A DNA stretch of 64,000 nucleotides from Acanthosoma haemorrhoidale. Taxonomy: Eukaryota > Arthropoda > Insecta > Hemiptera > Acanthosomatidae. The stretch is from assembly GCA_930367205.1 (NCBI GenBank), contig OV884012.1, positions 60,471,239-60,535,238 of the forward strand, in the 5' to 3' direction. The translations under genes were made by a program, and so were the position numbers. This document shows positions 39,311-52,418 of the stretch, piece by piece. Position 1 is the stretch's first letter. Every line of letters begins with the position of its first letter. The notes below the pieces were generated by a model that was given only the letters and a program-made list of their open reading frames with translations, did no database searches and was not told where the DNA came from.

Positions 39311-39451
39311 TAATACCTTAACACTTATAGGTTACTGATTCATTGTTTAAAGGTCTTGAGTGCGATGCTTAACGATGGTTCTAGATATAACTGCACTAGG
39401 CGACCTGAGGAACAGTTCCGCTGGTAACTTAAGTGATCTTTGGACAATTTT

Positions 39452-39840
39452 AATTCTTTTTAACGGAAATTACAATCTATCCTGCTTGTGCAATTAGTAA
39501 TTTTGATCATTGATCTCATTCATCCCATATTTACGTACAAGTCACGCAATTACACACTGCCCGAGGCCCACCCAACCCCGCAAGACTGCCGCCTCCCTTT
39601 GGGTGCGAAAGAGGCATCGTAGGTTTGCTAGATCCCCAAGCTCTCCTCCATCAGCCACGTCACCTGTCCTACTAAGAGCACAAGAGCCACAGACGCTTAA
39701 GGGCATGATCGGAGAAAACTTAACGTCACGAGTTTACAGCATGAAGCAAGCTACTGCTTTAACCTCCGAGAAGAATTGTAGGGATATGTGAGGTTAAATG
39801 AGTTACGGTGTTAGGAAAGATGATTGGATAAGGTTTGGTG
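39452..39840 (-). mobile_element. Old Jockey-like family B 3' UTR, long form
   Basis: The plus strand carries the complement of a nearly complete 3' UTR: ATTACAATCTATCC, TCTCATTCATCCCATATTTA, a CCGCCTCCCTTTGGGTGCGAA block, AAGAGCACAAGAGCCACAGA, GGGCATGATCGGAGAAAAC and the TAGGGATATGTGAGG end of the coding-side region. This copy keeps both UTR halves joined and so serves as the intact reference for the interrupted copies at 29.1-30.4 and 52.1-53.5 kb. It is diverged and has no visible target duplication. Confidence 0.65.
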
Positions 39841-42800
39841 AAATATTATCGATTAAAATTTTATTTTATTTTATTTATCTTTGTTTTTTACTTATTTGAT
39901 TTTTCTGTTTAGTTACATATGATTATAGTCAGATATCAATTTTCGTGTCCTCACCTTACGAAAAACTAGTGCTTGTTTTCTATTTACCTAATGTGGCTAA
40001 AGTAGTTTGTTATATTGGATTGGATAGGTCATTTCAAGCGTTTAACGGACGTACATACTTGGATAACTTCTGTTCTCTAAAAAAAAATTATAGTGCAGCA
40101 ATTAATTCAATATTACAACATATTCCTATTTAATAGTTCTGAACAGAGGAACAGAATTGGAACAAAAGAACCTTTGAATTGGAGGTACACACCGACTGTC
40201 AACTGCGGATTAGTCGAGCTAATCAGACGTCGAACAAACAGGTCTGATGTGCGATCCACACAGCTATCTCATTGGGCCCAGCGCAAGAGGAGGGGAAATT
40301 TACATTTTAAATAAGGAATGAAGTTAAATTATATTATACTGGTTATATGTACAATTTCGAATAATTACTATATTAATAATTATGGGAGACGTCGCTTTGA
40401 ACGACATGAATGAATTACGTACGTCTGAATATATTCGTTCTAATTTAATCCTGTTCTGTTCAGGCGTGATGCATATATTCTGGATGAAATTTTAATCAGT
40501 TGGTAGTTTAATCTTGAAGCTTCGGGAATAAATTTAATCTGTAGTTTGGAATCATTTTTTTATGGGTTTGACACTAAAATTATGATTTGATTTTTGGAAG
40601 GGCGAATGAAAACGCTTATAGTAGTTGGTTATAAGCTATATGATGGCGTTTATCTTTTGTCAAGGATTCTTCTTCCCTATTGCGTAATAAATCTAAGAGA
40701 CCAAGATCCAAACAGGTTTTTGGATGGGAATGTAAAGGTTAACGATTGCTCCTGGTCGAAATTTGAGACGGCCAATGCAATGTGTAATTGAATTTTTTTT
40801 TTGTAGTTTTTGCGAAGAATCTTGGTTATTGATAGTGCGTTAGACATTCTTGCGGCGCACTTAATTTTATATTTTATCAAATAAAACCTCCTTAAGAAAT
40901 TGTGTGTCTCTAGAAAACCCTAGTCCTGGCCTCTATTTACTGACCGCCATCACTCCTACCTTTCAGCTTTTTTAAATATAACATTTGAAATTAAATTTTA
41001 ACCAATGTTGAAGCCCGATAAGCATTTAATATTGTTCTTTGCGATCTGCATTGGGTTTTTTTTCTGTATCGGGGATAGTTAAAGAAGTAAATAAATGTTA
41101 TTTGTTGTCAAAACGACGAATTATTATTTTTACAATATATAACAAGCATTTACGAAACTGACAAGGTGTTGCTACCCCTAAAGCTGATTTCATCACTTAA
41201 ATAATAATTATTCTATTAGAAAATGAGTGGTTTTCATGTCTCATCTAGTTTTTTTTTTTATTCAAAACGACATATAGTGGTATTACTTTTGAAAAATAGA
41301 AGACACTTGAACTACTAGTTTCATTCAAACACCTTAATTTTTGTGGTGCAAATTTTTATAAAAGGGAGTTTGGTTAATAATTAATGTAAAAAAAACAAAA
41401 GTGTCACAAAATGGGGAAACGGCTGATCTTTTGATCAACTAGTTATTATTAAATGAGGCCTCAGAATCGCAGAATGATAATAGACAAGAATGGGTAAATC
41501 TATTTGCCTTGGAATAGGAGAAACACTTGAGGAAAGGTGTTGCACAGGGACATAGACGAACGTTGCGGAATTGTTATTTGTGGTAGTGGAGAGAATGCTC
41601 CCACCTGGGACGTGTCGGGGAAGGCTTAGCTGGAATCTGATAATGACTATTATTACGCGAAGGGCCCTCCAGAGGCCGGAAACTTAACTCCTTCCAGATA
41701 GAGAGTCGTGTCGAGGGTGGTATCAAGACCGCCACTGTCCCATCAACAAATGGCTGACACTAGTGTCTCTAAGAATGGAGTCTGCTTTAAGGCTCCGCCA
41801 CTTCCGTGATTTATCGCTTTTAATTACGCTCTTTCTGCGCGTAGTCGAAATTCCCTTCAAAATACACATTGAGAAAACTGTCTACTTGCTCTCTAAAAAG
41901 TACTCAGTGAAAACATAAACATTACAAAGATAATGATAAAAGAGACGATTCTATTGCTAATTTGTAGTTTATTTCTACCTAACCATCAAGTAGTCAAACG
42001 GATTCTCCCTATGCTTCTCTTAGATTCTTAGAGGCTGCCATCACTTTTGTTTTAGACCATTCAAGGGTAGTACCTTTTCTAGTTATATAGCTACGCCAAT
42101 AGGTCCATAGAATGGTATTGAGCAGACTGCTGAAGAATTTAATGAAAGCTAGTTCTGAAGGCGGATGTGCCGAGGACACCGAAAATAAAATTGGATCATG
42201 TTGAAGGAATGTCCAGAACCGAGGAAATACATCATATAGTGAGCTGGATGGATTGACAGAGGATTTTTTGCAGGCTCTGAGGTTGACACCGTAAGATGCT
42301 ATGGGGTTTGCTAAATAGCAAGATATAATTCTAAGCAGATGTCATCACCCGTGTATTAACGTGAGTACACGTTATCTGTAATATATTTGATTTGAAATGT
42401 GAAGATGTAGAACGTACAACCAATTACATACTAAGTATAAATTAGTTGAGTCTCCTTGTTAGTTACTTCAAAATGATGATTGATTGGTTTTTTCAATTTT
42501 TAAATCACTCCGGTTGGCCATTGAAAACCTTACCAAAAATTTATAATTGTACAGTACGAGAAACAAACCAGAAAAGCGATCTTACCTGTATGAAAATAAA
42601 ACCTCCTCATTTGGGCAGGAAATAAACGAAACTCTTTTAATTTTAGAACAATAAATTAAACTGTATTAATTGACCTCACTCTTGAATTGATCGATTTCTA
42701 AATCGAACCAGTTAAATAATTTTGGTTAGTTCGCTGTTATAACTTGTACAGCGATGTCCTGCCCTTTTCAGAGACTAATTATTATCACGCTGCTAATTCA

Positions 42801-44290
42801 TTTGGCGTGAGGTATTTTATCTAAAAATTCTGTACCGTTTGAAAATGAACGTTCCTTGTTTAATATTTACAGGTTTAAATTGTTCAGATAAGGGAATTGT
42901 TCAGAAGTGATTAAAGTGACGCTTCTTTACGCCAATGAGTGCTTTCTATTTGCAAAGTTGAAAGTACATTGCAACCCTCCGGAAAAGGTTCACGTTTTCA
43001 CCAACGCCTTCTCTTTCGATTGTTTTCACTGTCTATGCGTATCACTGCACAAGCCGCGATCCCAACAAGGTCAGCCATATTTTCCAACTAACGAGGAACA
43101 AGGCATTCAAGTGTCTAACGCGACAAAGTCTCTAGACTGTCTATATACATTGTCTGTCTACATTGCTATAGGCAGTCCCTCTACATGTCTACAGACAATT
43201 GCTCCACTTTGTATATAAGTGTGTATATAACTAATATTTATTATATATTGTCCTTCTGCCTTTGTAGCCAAATATTGAGCTAGAGATGTACAGTCGGTGT
43301 GTAATATATTTTGATATATAATAATTTATGTATTACATGGACTTGCAGTGATCCCCCTCCCCTAGTTAGCTTCGACCTAATTCATCACTCCTGCCCCGCC
43401 GTCAGGTTAACCATAAGTGATAGTGATATCGGATGGGATCCAACCAGACATGGCATTAAAGCCGTGCATATTGTAGCCAGTGTAATGAGGATGCGGACGA
43501 AGCTATTAGCCTTGATAGACAATCTCTGGGATGGAGTTGTGGATTATTCAGGAGGCACTGGCACAACCCCTAGGGAACGACTTCAACATATCCCAGGTCC
43601 TAGGCCGCCTTATCAGTCCTCTTCCCCATCTCTACATTTATCAATATCCTTCTATATCCATCTTCCCTCTTCTGCCTTATAGCTTCCAGACGATGCTGTA
43701 TTCCTGCTATCCTTCGCCTGGTTTTATTTGTTTCCAATGAACTGCCGCTCTGCGAAATATCGAAGTGACATCAACTAACGCAAGTCGGAAGGGAGAAGCT
43801 TTACTACTCCCCCTCAGAACGTCTTCTTGCCCTCAAATTATTCTGAGAGATTGTCTTTACATGAAATTTCAAAGGCAAGAAAGGATAATTAAACGTGGAA
43901 AACTTCCTTCCTTTCACGAACTTTAAAGTTTTTTTCAATTCCCATCTCCGAAGCTATTTAAGGTTAAATGTTCTGTTCTGGTTAAGTATAAATTAGTAAT
44001 AGCTAGGCAGAATCCATTTTAAAGATGAATGATCTTATGACGAGAGTTAATAACGTCCAATTCTTTCAGCCCACAGATATTATTTCTTTATAGCTATTCC
44101 TACAGTACTTGACAAGTGCTTCAGCAGCCTACGCTCATGTGATAGAGAATGTTACTAATCATAGTTGTGTCTTCCGGGCTTAAAGTCTTTGTGAAATATA
44201 ATTAAAAACTTTTTGGAAGATAAAATTGTACGTCATTTACTTTAATCTAAACGCATAATATTATACGGTAGCCAACAAAGAAATTGTGTT
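39841..44290. other. No gene recognised; GC-balanced block at 41.5-41.9 kb
   Basis: No coding exon could be supported. The block 41480-41870 is unusually complex and GC-balanced, containing TTTATCGCTTTTAATTACGC near 41810-41830, and is a candidate conserved regulatory element. The frame 43311-43682 (TPRERLQHIPGP region) is open but unrecognised and runs into low-complexity Ser/Leu/Ile-rich sequence. AT-rich otherwise. Confidence 0.4.
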
Positions 44291-44299
44291 CTAATAGGT

Positions 44300-44440
44300 T
44301 TTTGGCAAAAAAGTCGCTTTGGACTTCCAAGACATCCTCTATCGCTTGCCAGGGAGGTGACAAATATGTGGATTTGGGATATTTCTGGGCTGTTTGTAAA
44401 TACTGTATGGATGAGTGAGTGAATGGAGAGTAATAGGTTT
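44300..44440 (+). repeat. Jockey-like family B 3' UTR fragment, plus strand
   Basis: GACTTCCAAGACATCC, ATATGTGGATTTGGGATATT, CTGGGCTGTTTGTAAATACT and GTATGGATGAGTGAGTGAAT follow the family B 3' UTR order in the sense direction. Both ends are truncated and the last part is followed by a T homopolymer. Old copy. Confidence 0.65.
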
Positions 44441-47400
44441 TTTTTTTTTGTCAATATTGTAGCTGGTTACGATTTGTTAATTGCGATGCCTAAGATGATT
44501 TTACAAAAAAATGAAGTGTTGGCTCAAAATTAGTGAGCAGTTTCGTCACAATTTTTTCATTAGTTATCATAAGAAACAGACGCCAAAACTTCGGTTTGAA
44601 GTATGACATCTACATCATTACTTTGGCATTTAATCGTATTATTACTTCACTGTGTATGAGGTGTTACTTTACTCGTACATCCTTACAGTTTTATCGATAT
44701 TTATTATATATTATACATATATCTCGTATGAATGTAATTAACTCAGAGTAAAATCGCTTTAAAAAAATCAGATCCGGCAAAACATCGTAAAGTAAAGTTT
44801 TCCTATTCATCACCTGACACCTTAACTGCTATTCTCTAAGTATTGCTGGTGAAGCTTTAGGGATGCAAGGGGCAGCTGTCATATTATATTTTACAGAGCA
44901 GTACATTATATACTGTAAATATTAATTACGAAACATAATGAATAAATATATTTCAACCGATATCATTTATAACTCGGTTATTTTAAAAAACTTCAAACAT
45001 AAAAGATTAGATAAGGAACTCTTTAAAATTTACGTTTGAGGTATTAGTGTCGTGTCAATGAAAAGACATTGTTCAGATTTAATCGTCCCAACGAACTGGA
45101 TATTTGAAGTCCAGTGGTGTTTTTTTCCATCTGCGTGGCCCGCAGAGGTAATACCGGTGGGTCCGAATCTGGGATTGTACGTCACTGATGACTTGTTTTT
45201 CCAGCTGTCAGGGAGGATCTGTAGAAGGCCAACCAAGTATAAATTTCCTGGGATAGGGGGAAGAACAGGCGAAAAAAAAAAATACAGAGAAAACAAATGA
45301 AAAACATGATGAGATTTTTGCACCAAATGCTGTCTCTTTGTTGATGTGAGGAAAAACCAATTACTGCTCGTAATTGCTCAGTATTTCATTGTACTCATTT
45401 CACATCTAGAGCAATTTCCTAAAGCATTTAGCACTGTGAGCCTTACCTTTCGTTTTTTTTTGGTTTTTTTTGTTGGTGGATGGAAGAGGAATTCGCGGAA
45501 AATTATTCTTGCATAATGGAGCCCGGCACTACTCGATGAATAATTATATAAATTGCAGCAGTTTGGAATGGCAATGAAGTTTCTTTTATTTCTGAAAATT
45601 CTGCTTTATTCTTTCTTTTTTTTTTTCTTTGGCAGTTCCTCAACTTTTGTAATTTGTTAAACAGGACAATTATATAGGATTTTTTTGTTATCTCTTCTTT
45701 TTTACGAGGATTACGTCACTTGAATTGCAACATTAATAAACATGTCAACGTATGTTTGTATCAAATTATTTAAATTAAAAAACTTCAGGCACCCCATTAT
45801 ATAGTGTTCAAACCAATGACCTCGATTATATTCGAAATAGCTCTGCTTCTAATTCTTGTTAACTAATCTGAACTAAAAGTGTTACCACATTTTCCCAAAA
45901 ACTTCAGGGTTCTGAGATATGTAACTTCGAGACCTAGGCTCTACTGTCGTAAAGGTACCTACCCACCCAAGGGCATCATGCTGCCGGCTGACACTTACTT
46001 AGCCACCAGCACTGTGATGCATTCAGCCCTTAATAGAACTTGGTAATATATTCGATGTTAAATCAAAAGGAAATATGTCTATGGTTGAGCAGTGTAATTT
46101 AGTTCACCTCCGTTCACCAGAGTTAATTCGTTTCAGATAGATAAAAAAAGTAGTTAGTAAATAGCCACAATTGGGAATCAACTTTAATCTTACCTTTTAG
46201 GCTTTAATAGCTTGACTATTTATGATTGACGTTTAATCTGTCCACGTTTCCAAGAACCAACAGTTTGATGATAAACACCCTGTAGGTTTACGAATGAAAA
46301 TGAATTACTTAAAATAATGATAAAGGGGCCCTAAGTGGAATGTTCAGGGTATATAAAATTGGAGAATCGATTCGTTCGTTGATAAATTAAATAAAAGAGA
46401 AACGAATTTCCCGACAGGTAAAATACCAACGCACTGATGGCACACCTGTTGACCTGTTGAATCGTTAATAAGTTATGAATAAAAAAATAACTCAATGCCT
46501 TCTGTATTATTCACTATCTCCGTTTCAGACTCGGATGCGCGGTTTGGCGTGGCGTCCATTACGACAATTTGTGCGCGAGTTCACGAACTTAATTAGCAAA
46601 CACAGCGATATTTAAACGGGCAGTAAGTCTTAAAAACGACAACCTCATTCAGCTTTGCATCAGCCGAATCCGTTTCAGTCAATTTTATTTTGCAGCTGAA
46701 AATGTCATGCATTAATTAATGGAGAAGAAACATTTCGTCATTTGTATAGCACGGTATAACATCCAAACGTTTCTTATTCATTTTTGTGTACGCACCCAGT
46801 AGTGACTGTTCCACACACAACAGGTTATTTTATAGACAGGATTTTAAAGGTTACTAAAAAATAAATAGCCAGCCATCTAACGGTATTCTTCTTTTTGTCA
46901 TACGAGTTATTTTATTTTTATATTGTGCAACGTCTATAATCAATCTTTAGTGGAATTTTTGTGGTTGATGATGACTTCTGAAGAGCCGCGAGTTCGTTCC
47001 CCGGCCTAATACAATAATGAAATGCCAATAGATGCCAAAAATCTGCAAACGAAAAAGACAATATTTCTTTTATTAATATTTAATGTTCTACTCAAAACCC
47101 CACGTTAAGTCAAGTATGTTTTATTTACATAATTTAGAAGTAACTAATCAATAAATTTAAAACTGATGTTAGACCCAATTTAAGTTCGAATAATTATTAT
47201 GCTCTTCTCGATCAGTAATTTGAGGACAATTCCATATTACACTTAATGCCGGATGCTCATTAATTCAATGAAGTTTTAATTTAGCTTAGTTGCCAATTTT
47301 GAGGGTAATCAACAAAGCGGTTAATGAATCCCCTGTAAATATTAAAAAAAAAAAAAAAGAACCACCCCACCCCTCTTTTACTTTATTAACATATTTTCAA

Positions 47401-50400
47401 TATCTTCTTTTACTACATTTTCCCTGCTATTTGAAATTATATGAGTTCCCCAATCAATTAATAAAGGAATTTATTGGTGTAACTTCTAGACCCACCGATA
47501 AATAAATTAAACATTACAGTTTTACTGAAAACCGAAGGATTTACTGATAGACGATGGCCTTTTACATCTATGTGAATTACTCGATTTCGACACATTCATT
47601 GACAAAACTGAGCACAGTCAAGGAGTAGACATTACCCAGCTCACAAAAAATACGAGGAATGCTTCCTCCTTTTTTTATTAAAATTTTTTTGTTGCGTTAT
47701 AATTTAAAAATACTTGTAAAAATAAATTGATACATATAATGTCCCATGCGGCCGGCCGCTTGGTAATTTGGGTGATAGATAATAAATGTTATGTTTGCCT
47801 TAGTCTAAATTTAGTTATTAACTTGAGAGGATGTTAAATCAGTTTTTTTTAACCTCTTTATTGATTATATGTGGTTTTTGTTCTGGTTTTATTTTAAAAT
47901 ATATTTACAAAGGGTCATTAATAGTGTTATGGTAACCGTTTTAATTTATCGTAGCAATTTCATTTGATGTTTCCATTGCGCTAAAAATTAAAGCAACCAC
48001 AAGTAAAACGCGGAAGTGTCATTAATTAATCAATCATTCATTTCAAAAATATTCTACCAGTGTGTTGTGACTATTTCAGCGATCAATGTAAGATCATGAA
48101 GCCCTGAATAAAAATTCAAAAAGCCATTAAACTGTCATTATAATTTTTTTTAATTTTATTTATGAGCATGGCCCGTTAAGAATAATTGCCAGACGTCTGT
48201 GTACCTCTTAACTAATACTAAAACACCCGTAGTTAAAACTAAATAACAGTTAAAATTATGTTTGTTTATTTATAAGTAGAAAACTGAAACAATAAAAAAA
48301 AAAACCTGGCAGTAGACTTTTTCACAGCCATAACGAACCCATTAATTATGTCATACATCGCACTTGACTTGATTTCACAAGCTCTGTGGTATGAATTGTG
48401 CCTTAGTACGTATCTCAACGTTCCTTGCATGCAATAAGGGCTCGGCGAGATTAAGATAACAGGTATAAATAGCTGGGTAAGGTGCGGAGTAATCCCAGCA
48501 TTAATCTGCTAGCCTTAAGTCTCAGACCTTTATCAGCCAGCTTAGCCTCGGCGGCTCTTTAACTAAAGACGACTGACTGATTTGCAAGGCTTTGCTTTTC
48601 CCATCTCATTTTTTTTTTCTCTTCGGGACGGAAAAGCGGGAATCCCCTTGTCAACAAAAAAAAAAAAAATCCTCAGTAGAAAAAGTTTTCAATTTCTGAA
48701 GCGTTTTTTCCGCTAGATTTGCCTTTCTTTGGTTTTAATATAATCTCCCAATTGGCATCTGAATTTTCGAGGGCGTATTAAAGCAGATCTGACTAGGATA
48801 ATCATAAGAGAAATTCATCCTTTTATCGCTGAAAACCTGGCTTGAACCTGCACTTACACCGGAAATGAGTGTTGATTGCTTATGTCGAGTTGAAGTTTAC
48901 GGTTGATCATAAAATGACCTAAAATAACATTAACGTAATCATTTAATAAAAATAGAGCTATTCACACGATTGAACTTCTATCGCCCATTTATTGCACGAA
49001 CGCTGACGTTTCGAACATTAATCTGACTCAATTCAGAAACAAATTAATATAAGTTACATTTCTTGTTTCTTTGGTAGACTGTTAAATTAAATGTAGTATT
49101 ACAAACTTAATAATGCGACTGCTCCCTCTGTCATTGGATTAATTTTCACTGGATATTGCCAAAAACAAGTATGTACGTTTTCAATTTGTTGTTTCCTTTA
49201 AACCGTCTTAAAATTTGTTCATATTCCTCAAAGGTACCACGAGGAAATAACGTTTATATTAAATGTGTGAGGTTTTTTTTTTAAGATCTTAAAACGTTGT
49301 CGATACCACTAATCGACTAGGAGTAGTGTGGGGGTGGATCTCCATAGTTGGGAAGGTGACAATACTGTGGGTGGATTGGCATAATACAATTATCTATTGC
49401 CCTTCTAAGGGAGAATGTACTTTTCAAAAAAAAAATATGTAAAACGAATTCAGCACTCGCTTCGATACGCGAATTTCCTTCTTATAAGCATAATACTACG
49501 ATCGGGCTTAAGTGAATTAACAACGAAACCCTTGAAGAAAGATAGGGAAAAACGGGGTATTGGTGACAGTCGAGGATGCACGATCGTATTTATGCTTATG
49601 TTTTTCTGATTCAAATATCTGAATGATTTTTCTTCGATATTCCCTCCTAATCAGATTCGGAAAAGAAAACTTCAAGATAAAAACCGAACGAGGGAGTAAT
49701 TTGCTTTGGTTTTCTTAAACGTCTCGTCATCCCATGTGCCATAGATCCAAAGTCATTAATTTTATTGCGTTATTCTCATTATAGTTGATAACAGCAAATT
49801 TAATTAGCTTCTGTTATGATTTGTTCTGTGGATATATCATGCATACACGTTAATATAATATGCATTATACGTTGTATTACCAAATGAATACTTGTACTTC
49901 TATTAGTCCTAAACAAGGTTCGGACCAAGGACGGACGCCACCGTTTTGCTCTGCACCCTGACCTTGCTAGACAGAATGTCGCCTCCTAGCGAAGATCCAT
50001 TCGGCATCACTGGCCGTTGGAGATTCCATCAGGATACAGGAGCATCAATGTATTCCTTTTGTTCGGGCACCTTCCAGCCAGCCTAGTCGGCCAGAACTGA
50101 TTCACTTGTTTATTCACTGAGGGAAATCATTCATTGTTTTCCTTTCTCTCCTCCATTCTCCTAACAACTGTATATATACTTCATGGTACACTACAAAATA
50201 TCAATCCCAGGATCAGGGACCCAGGAAGTTTGTCACAAGGGTTGGGTTTTGAAACATGAAGGCATATAGTTTAATTGTGAGGATTCCAATATTTATTTTA
50301 TAATGAAATAAGTTAGTTATTTAATTATGCAAATTAGTTAAGTGTATTGTTGGTAGATTTGCTTTTTTTTCTCATTATTTTATTATTTTGTATTTACGAA

Positions 50401-52144
50401 AGATTATAGATACATAAACAAAATACAGAATTTAGAAATTGAAAGAGATATATCTGAGGACAAAAGCATTTGAGTGCTTCATACTTTTAAGGATGTTTTT
50501 CTCAAACATATTTATTTTTTTATCATTAAAATTGCATTTTCTAGAAAAAAAAAACGACATTGAAAATGTTAATATTAACAAGCTGAAATATTAACATTCC
50601 TAACGAAATCGACCGAAACTGCACTTTTCTACTTGATATCTATTGTCGACTTCCTAATATTTTGGGAAAATTTTTGTATTTGTTTCCGTTCACACCTCTA
50701 GATAAATAAGCACGTTGTAACGTAAATAAATAGATTCTGGTGGGCTGTAAATGTGAGAATACTTAGACGCCAAAAAGAGGCAGGTAAAATTGGTTTAAGT
50801 GTTAGCGATGTATATTCGATTATCAAGAGCGATTAGGTAACAGCACTCAAATAAACCCCGAAACATCTGTTCAATTTAACAATACATTACAACTCGTCGT
50901 CGAACAAAAATATTGATCATATCAATTAAATGTTGGAAGGGGGCTAAAACCTAGGTTGGTTGTCAGTTGGAAAACAACTTTAGCATAAAGTCATAATTTT
51001 CTACGTTCAAAACCAGAAGCTACATTTAGCTTTTTGGTGTTTTTTTTCAGGTGTGACACGACAGTTTGTTATAATTTTCTAAACTATTATTATTAATATT
51101 ACTTACTAGCAATTTTTTACTCGCGATTTTCGACCCTCCCCCCTGATAAATTACGTCAATCAACAGACAGGGGGCCTTACCCTTCAGACCAATTGGACTA
51201 TCGTTGAACACCATGACAGAGTCACAGGCAAAAACAATCGCCGTAAATGTTTGAATGCAGAGCCACACCCTTTGTGTTCTGCAATAACAGCATGGACTCA
51301 GCTTTGAATAGTGTTGTGTTATACAGTTTTATCGTTAACAAAACAAGCTGTTAGAGAGAATGAGACATAACCGATAAGAATTGAAGGTTTTAATACTGGG
51401 TAAAATGTAAACAGAAAATAAATCTTCTCAGAGCCCGCTATAAATATCTGTGGTAGTCTATTATTCCGAGGGAGGAGTATAAAATAATAGGGTGTGTCGG
51501 ATGGAGGATGAAATATGTGGGAGGGATGCGCCATAAAACTATAAAACCGATGGAGGTTTAGCCAGGATAAATAGCCCAACTTGTTCCTGGAAGGGTGGGA
51601 GAAAAGAAAAGTTTAGATTGTATTTAATGGAGGTGGCTGTGCCCGCTAGCCCAGGGGACGTCCATCCATATTCCAGTATCTTCCAGCATTTGCTGACCTC
51701 AGCCGAATAGTCGTGAGTCATAACTCTTGTATCTAGCAACTGGTATCTATAGGTTAGCAGCTTTTTCATGCCGGCGTGAGAGTCTACGCGGCAGCATAGA
51801 AATAATCTATATAAATCAATGAGAATCCTGAGTCCCACCTGCAATAAATACAGGACCTTTTTTGCGAAATGTTCTTTATTGCCGAACTGGGAGGTTCTGG
51901 TTTCAAACAGTTAAGGATCAACGGTATTTCGTCTGTCCATCTAAAATTTGTCGGTATATTCGACCAGCCCCTAGGCTATGCAGCTTATTTTTGGTTAAGA
52001 TATATATAATACGACTTTAGTGAGAAAAAACAATTATTTTTTATTTTATTGTTACACTTTTATTGGCTTATATTTATTTTAAAATTATCTACGTGTCCTA
52101 AAAATGGCAGTAGGTATTGTGATAAATGGTGCAATCCGTTCAAT
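44441..52144. other. No gene recognised; several candidate regulatory blocks
   Basis: No coding exon is firmly supported. Notable blocks: 45076-45147, a short AG...GTAATA-bounded stretch reading IVPTNWIFEVQWCFFPS; 46520-46740, with homeodomain-type sites TTAATTAGC (46589-46597) and ATTAATTAAT (46711-46720); 48380-48610, with GATA-type AGATAA (48454-48459) and TTATCA (48530-48535) and a bicoid/Otx-type TAATCC (48490-48495); and 49915-50110, a GC-balanced island. A 12-bp GC palindrome GCGGCCGGCCGC lies at 47748-47759. These are pattern-based impressions, not demonstrated elements. Confidence 0.35.
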
Positions 52145-52305
52145 ATTTTATTTACTCTCTCATTCAGCACTTACAATATACACTATAGGCACATATATAC
52201 ATATGCCTACGGAATTATCACCTTCCCAGCTTCGGAAAACGAGGCATTCGCCACGCTATTCCCGGAGCCACATCCGCGCTGCTTGGGGGCTCAGGGGCTT
52301 AGGTG
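52145..52305 (-). repeat. Old family B 3' UTR, distal half, left of the NUMT
   Basis: The plus strand reads TACTCTCTCATTCAGCACTT, ACAATATACACTATAGGCAC, then ATTATCACCTTCCCAGCTTC and GAAAACGAGGCATTCGCC. These follow the order of the family B 3' UTR at 29.2 and 39.5 kb (CTCGCTCATTCA, TTTACA, TTATCACTTCCCTCG, GCGAAAGGAG). It is diverged. Its missing proximal half seems to be at 53399-53455, across the mitochondrial insertion. Confidence 0.45.
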
Positions 52306-52407
52306 CTTTTTAAGTGATTCATTTTTGTACTTGCGACCCTATAATTATTATTTTTACTATAACTCGGGTGTAATATATCAGTGTAATTAATCTCATTATC
52401 AACTCAA

Positions 52408-52418
52408 CTGTTATAATT
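52408..52418. repeat. Left target-site duplication of retrotransposon in the NUMT
   Basis: CTGTTATAATT, identical to 52900-52910. Both copies belong to the ND2 sequence. Confidence 0.9.

Noticed and set aside
43311..43682. 123-codon plus-strand open frame
   Set aside because: Starts at a non-ATG codon, ends in low-complexity Ser/Leu/Ile text and shows no family motif.
51539..51844. 101-codon minus-strand frame considered as a retrotransposon piece
   Set aside because: A LEYGW segment vaguely recalls RT text, but no ordered motifs surround it.
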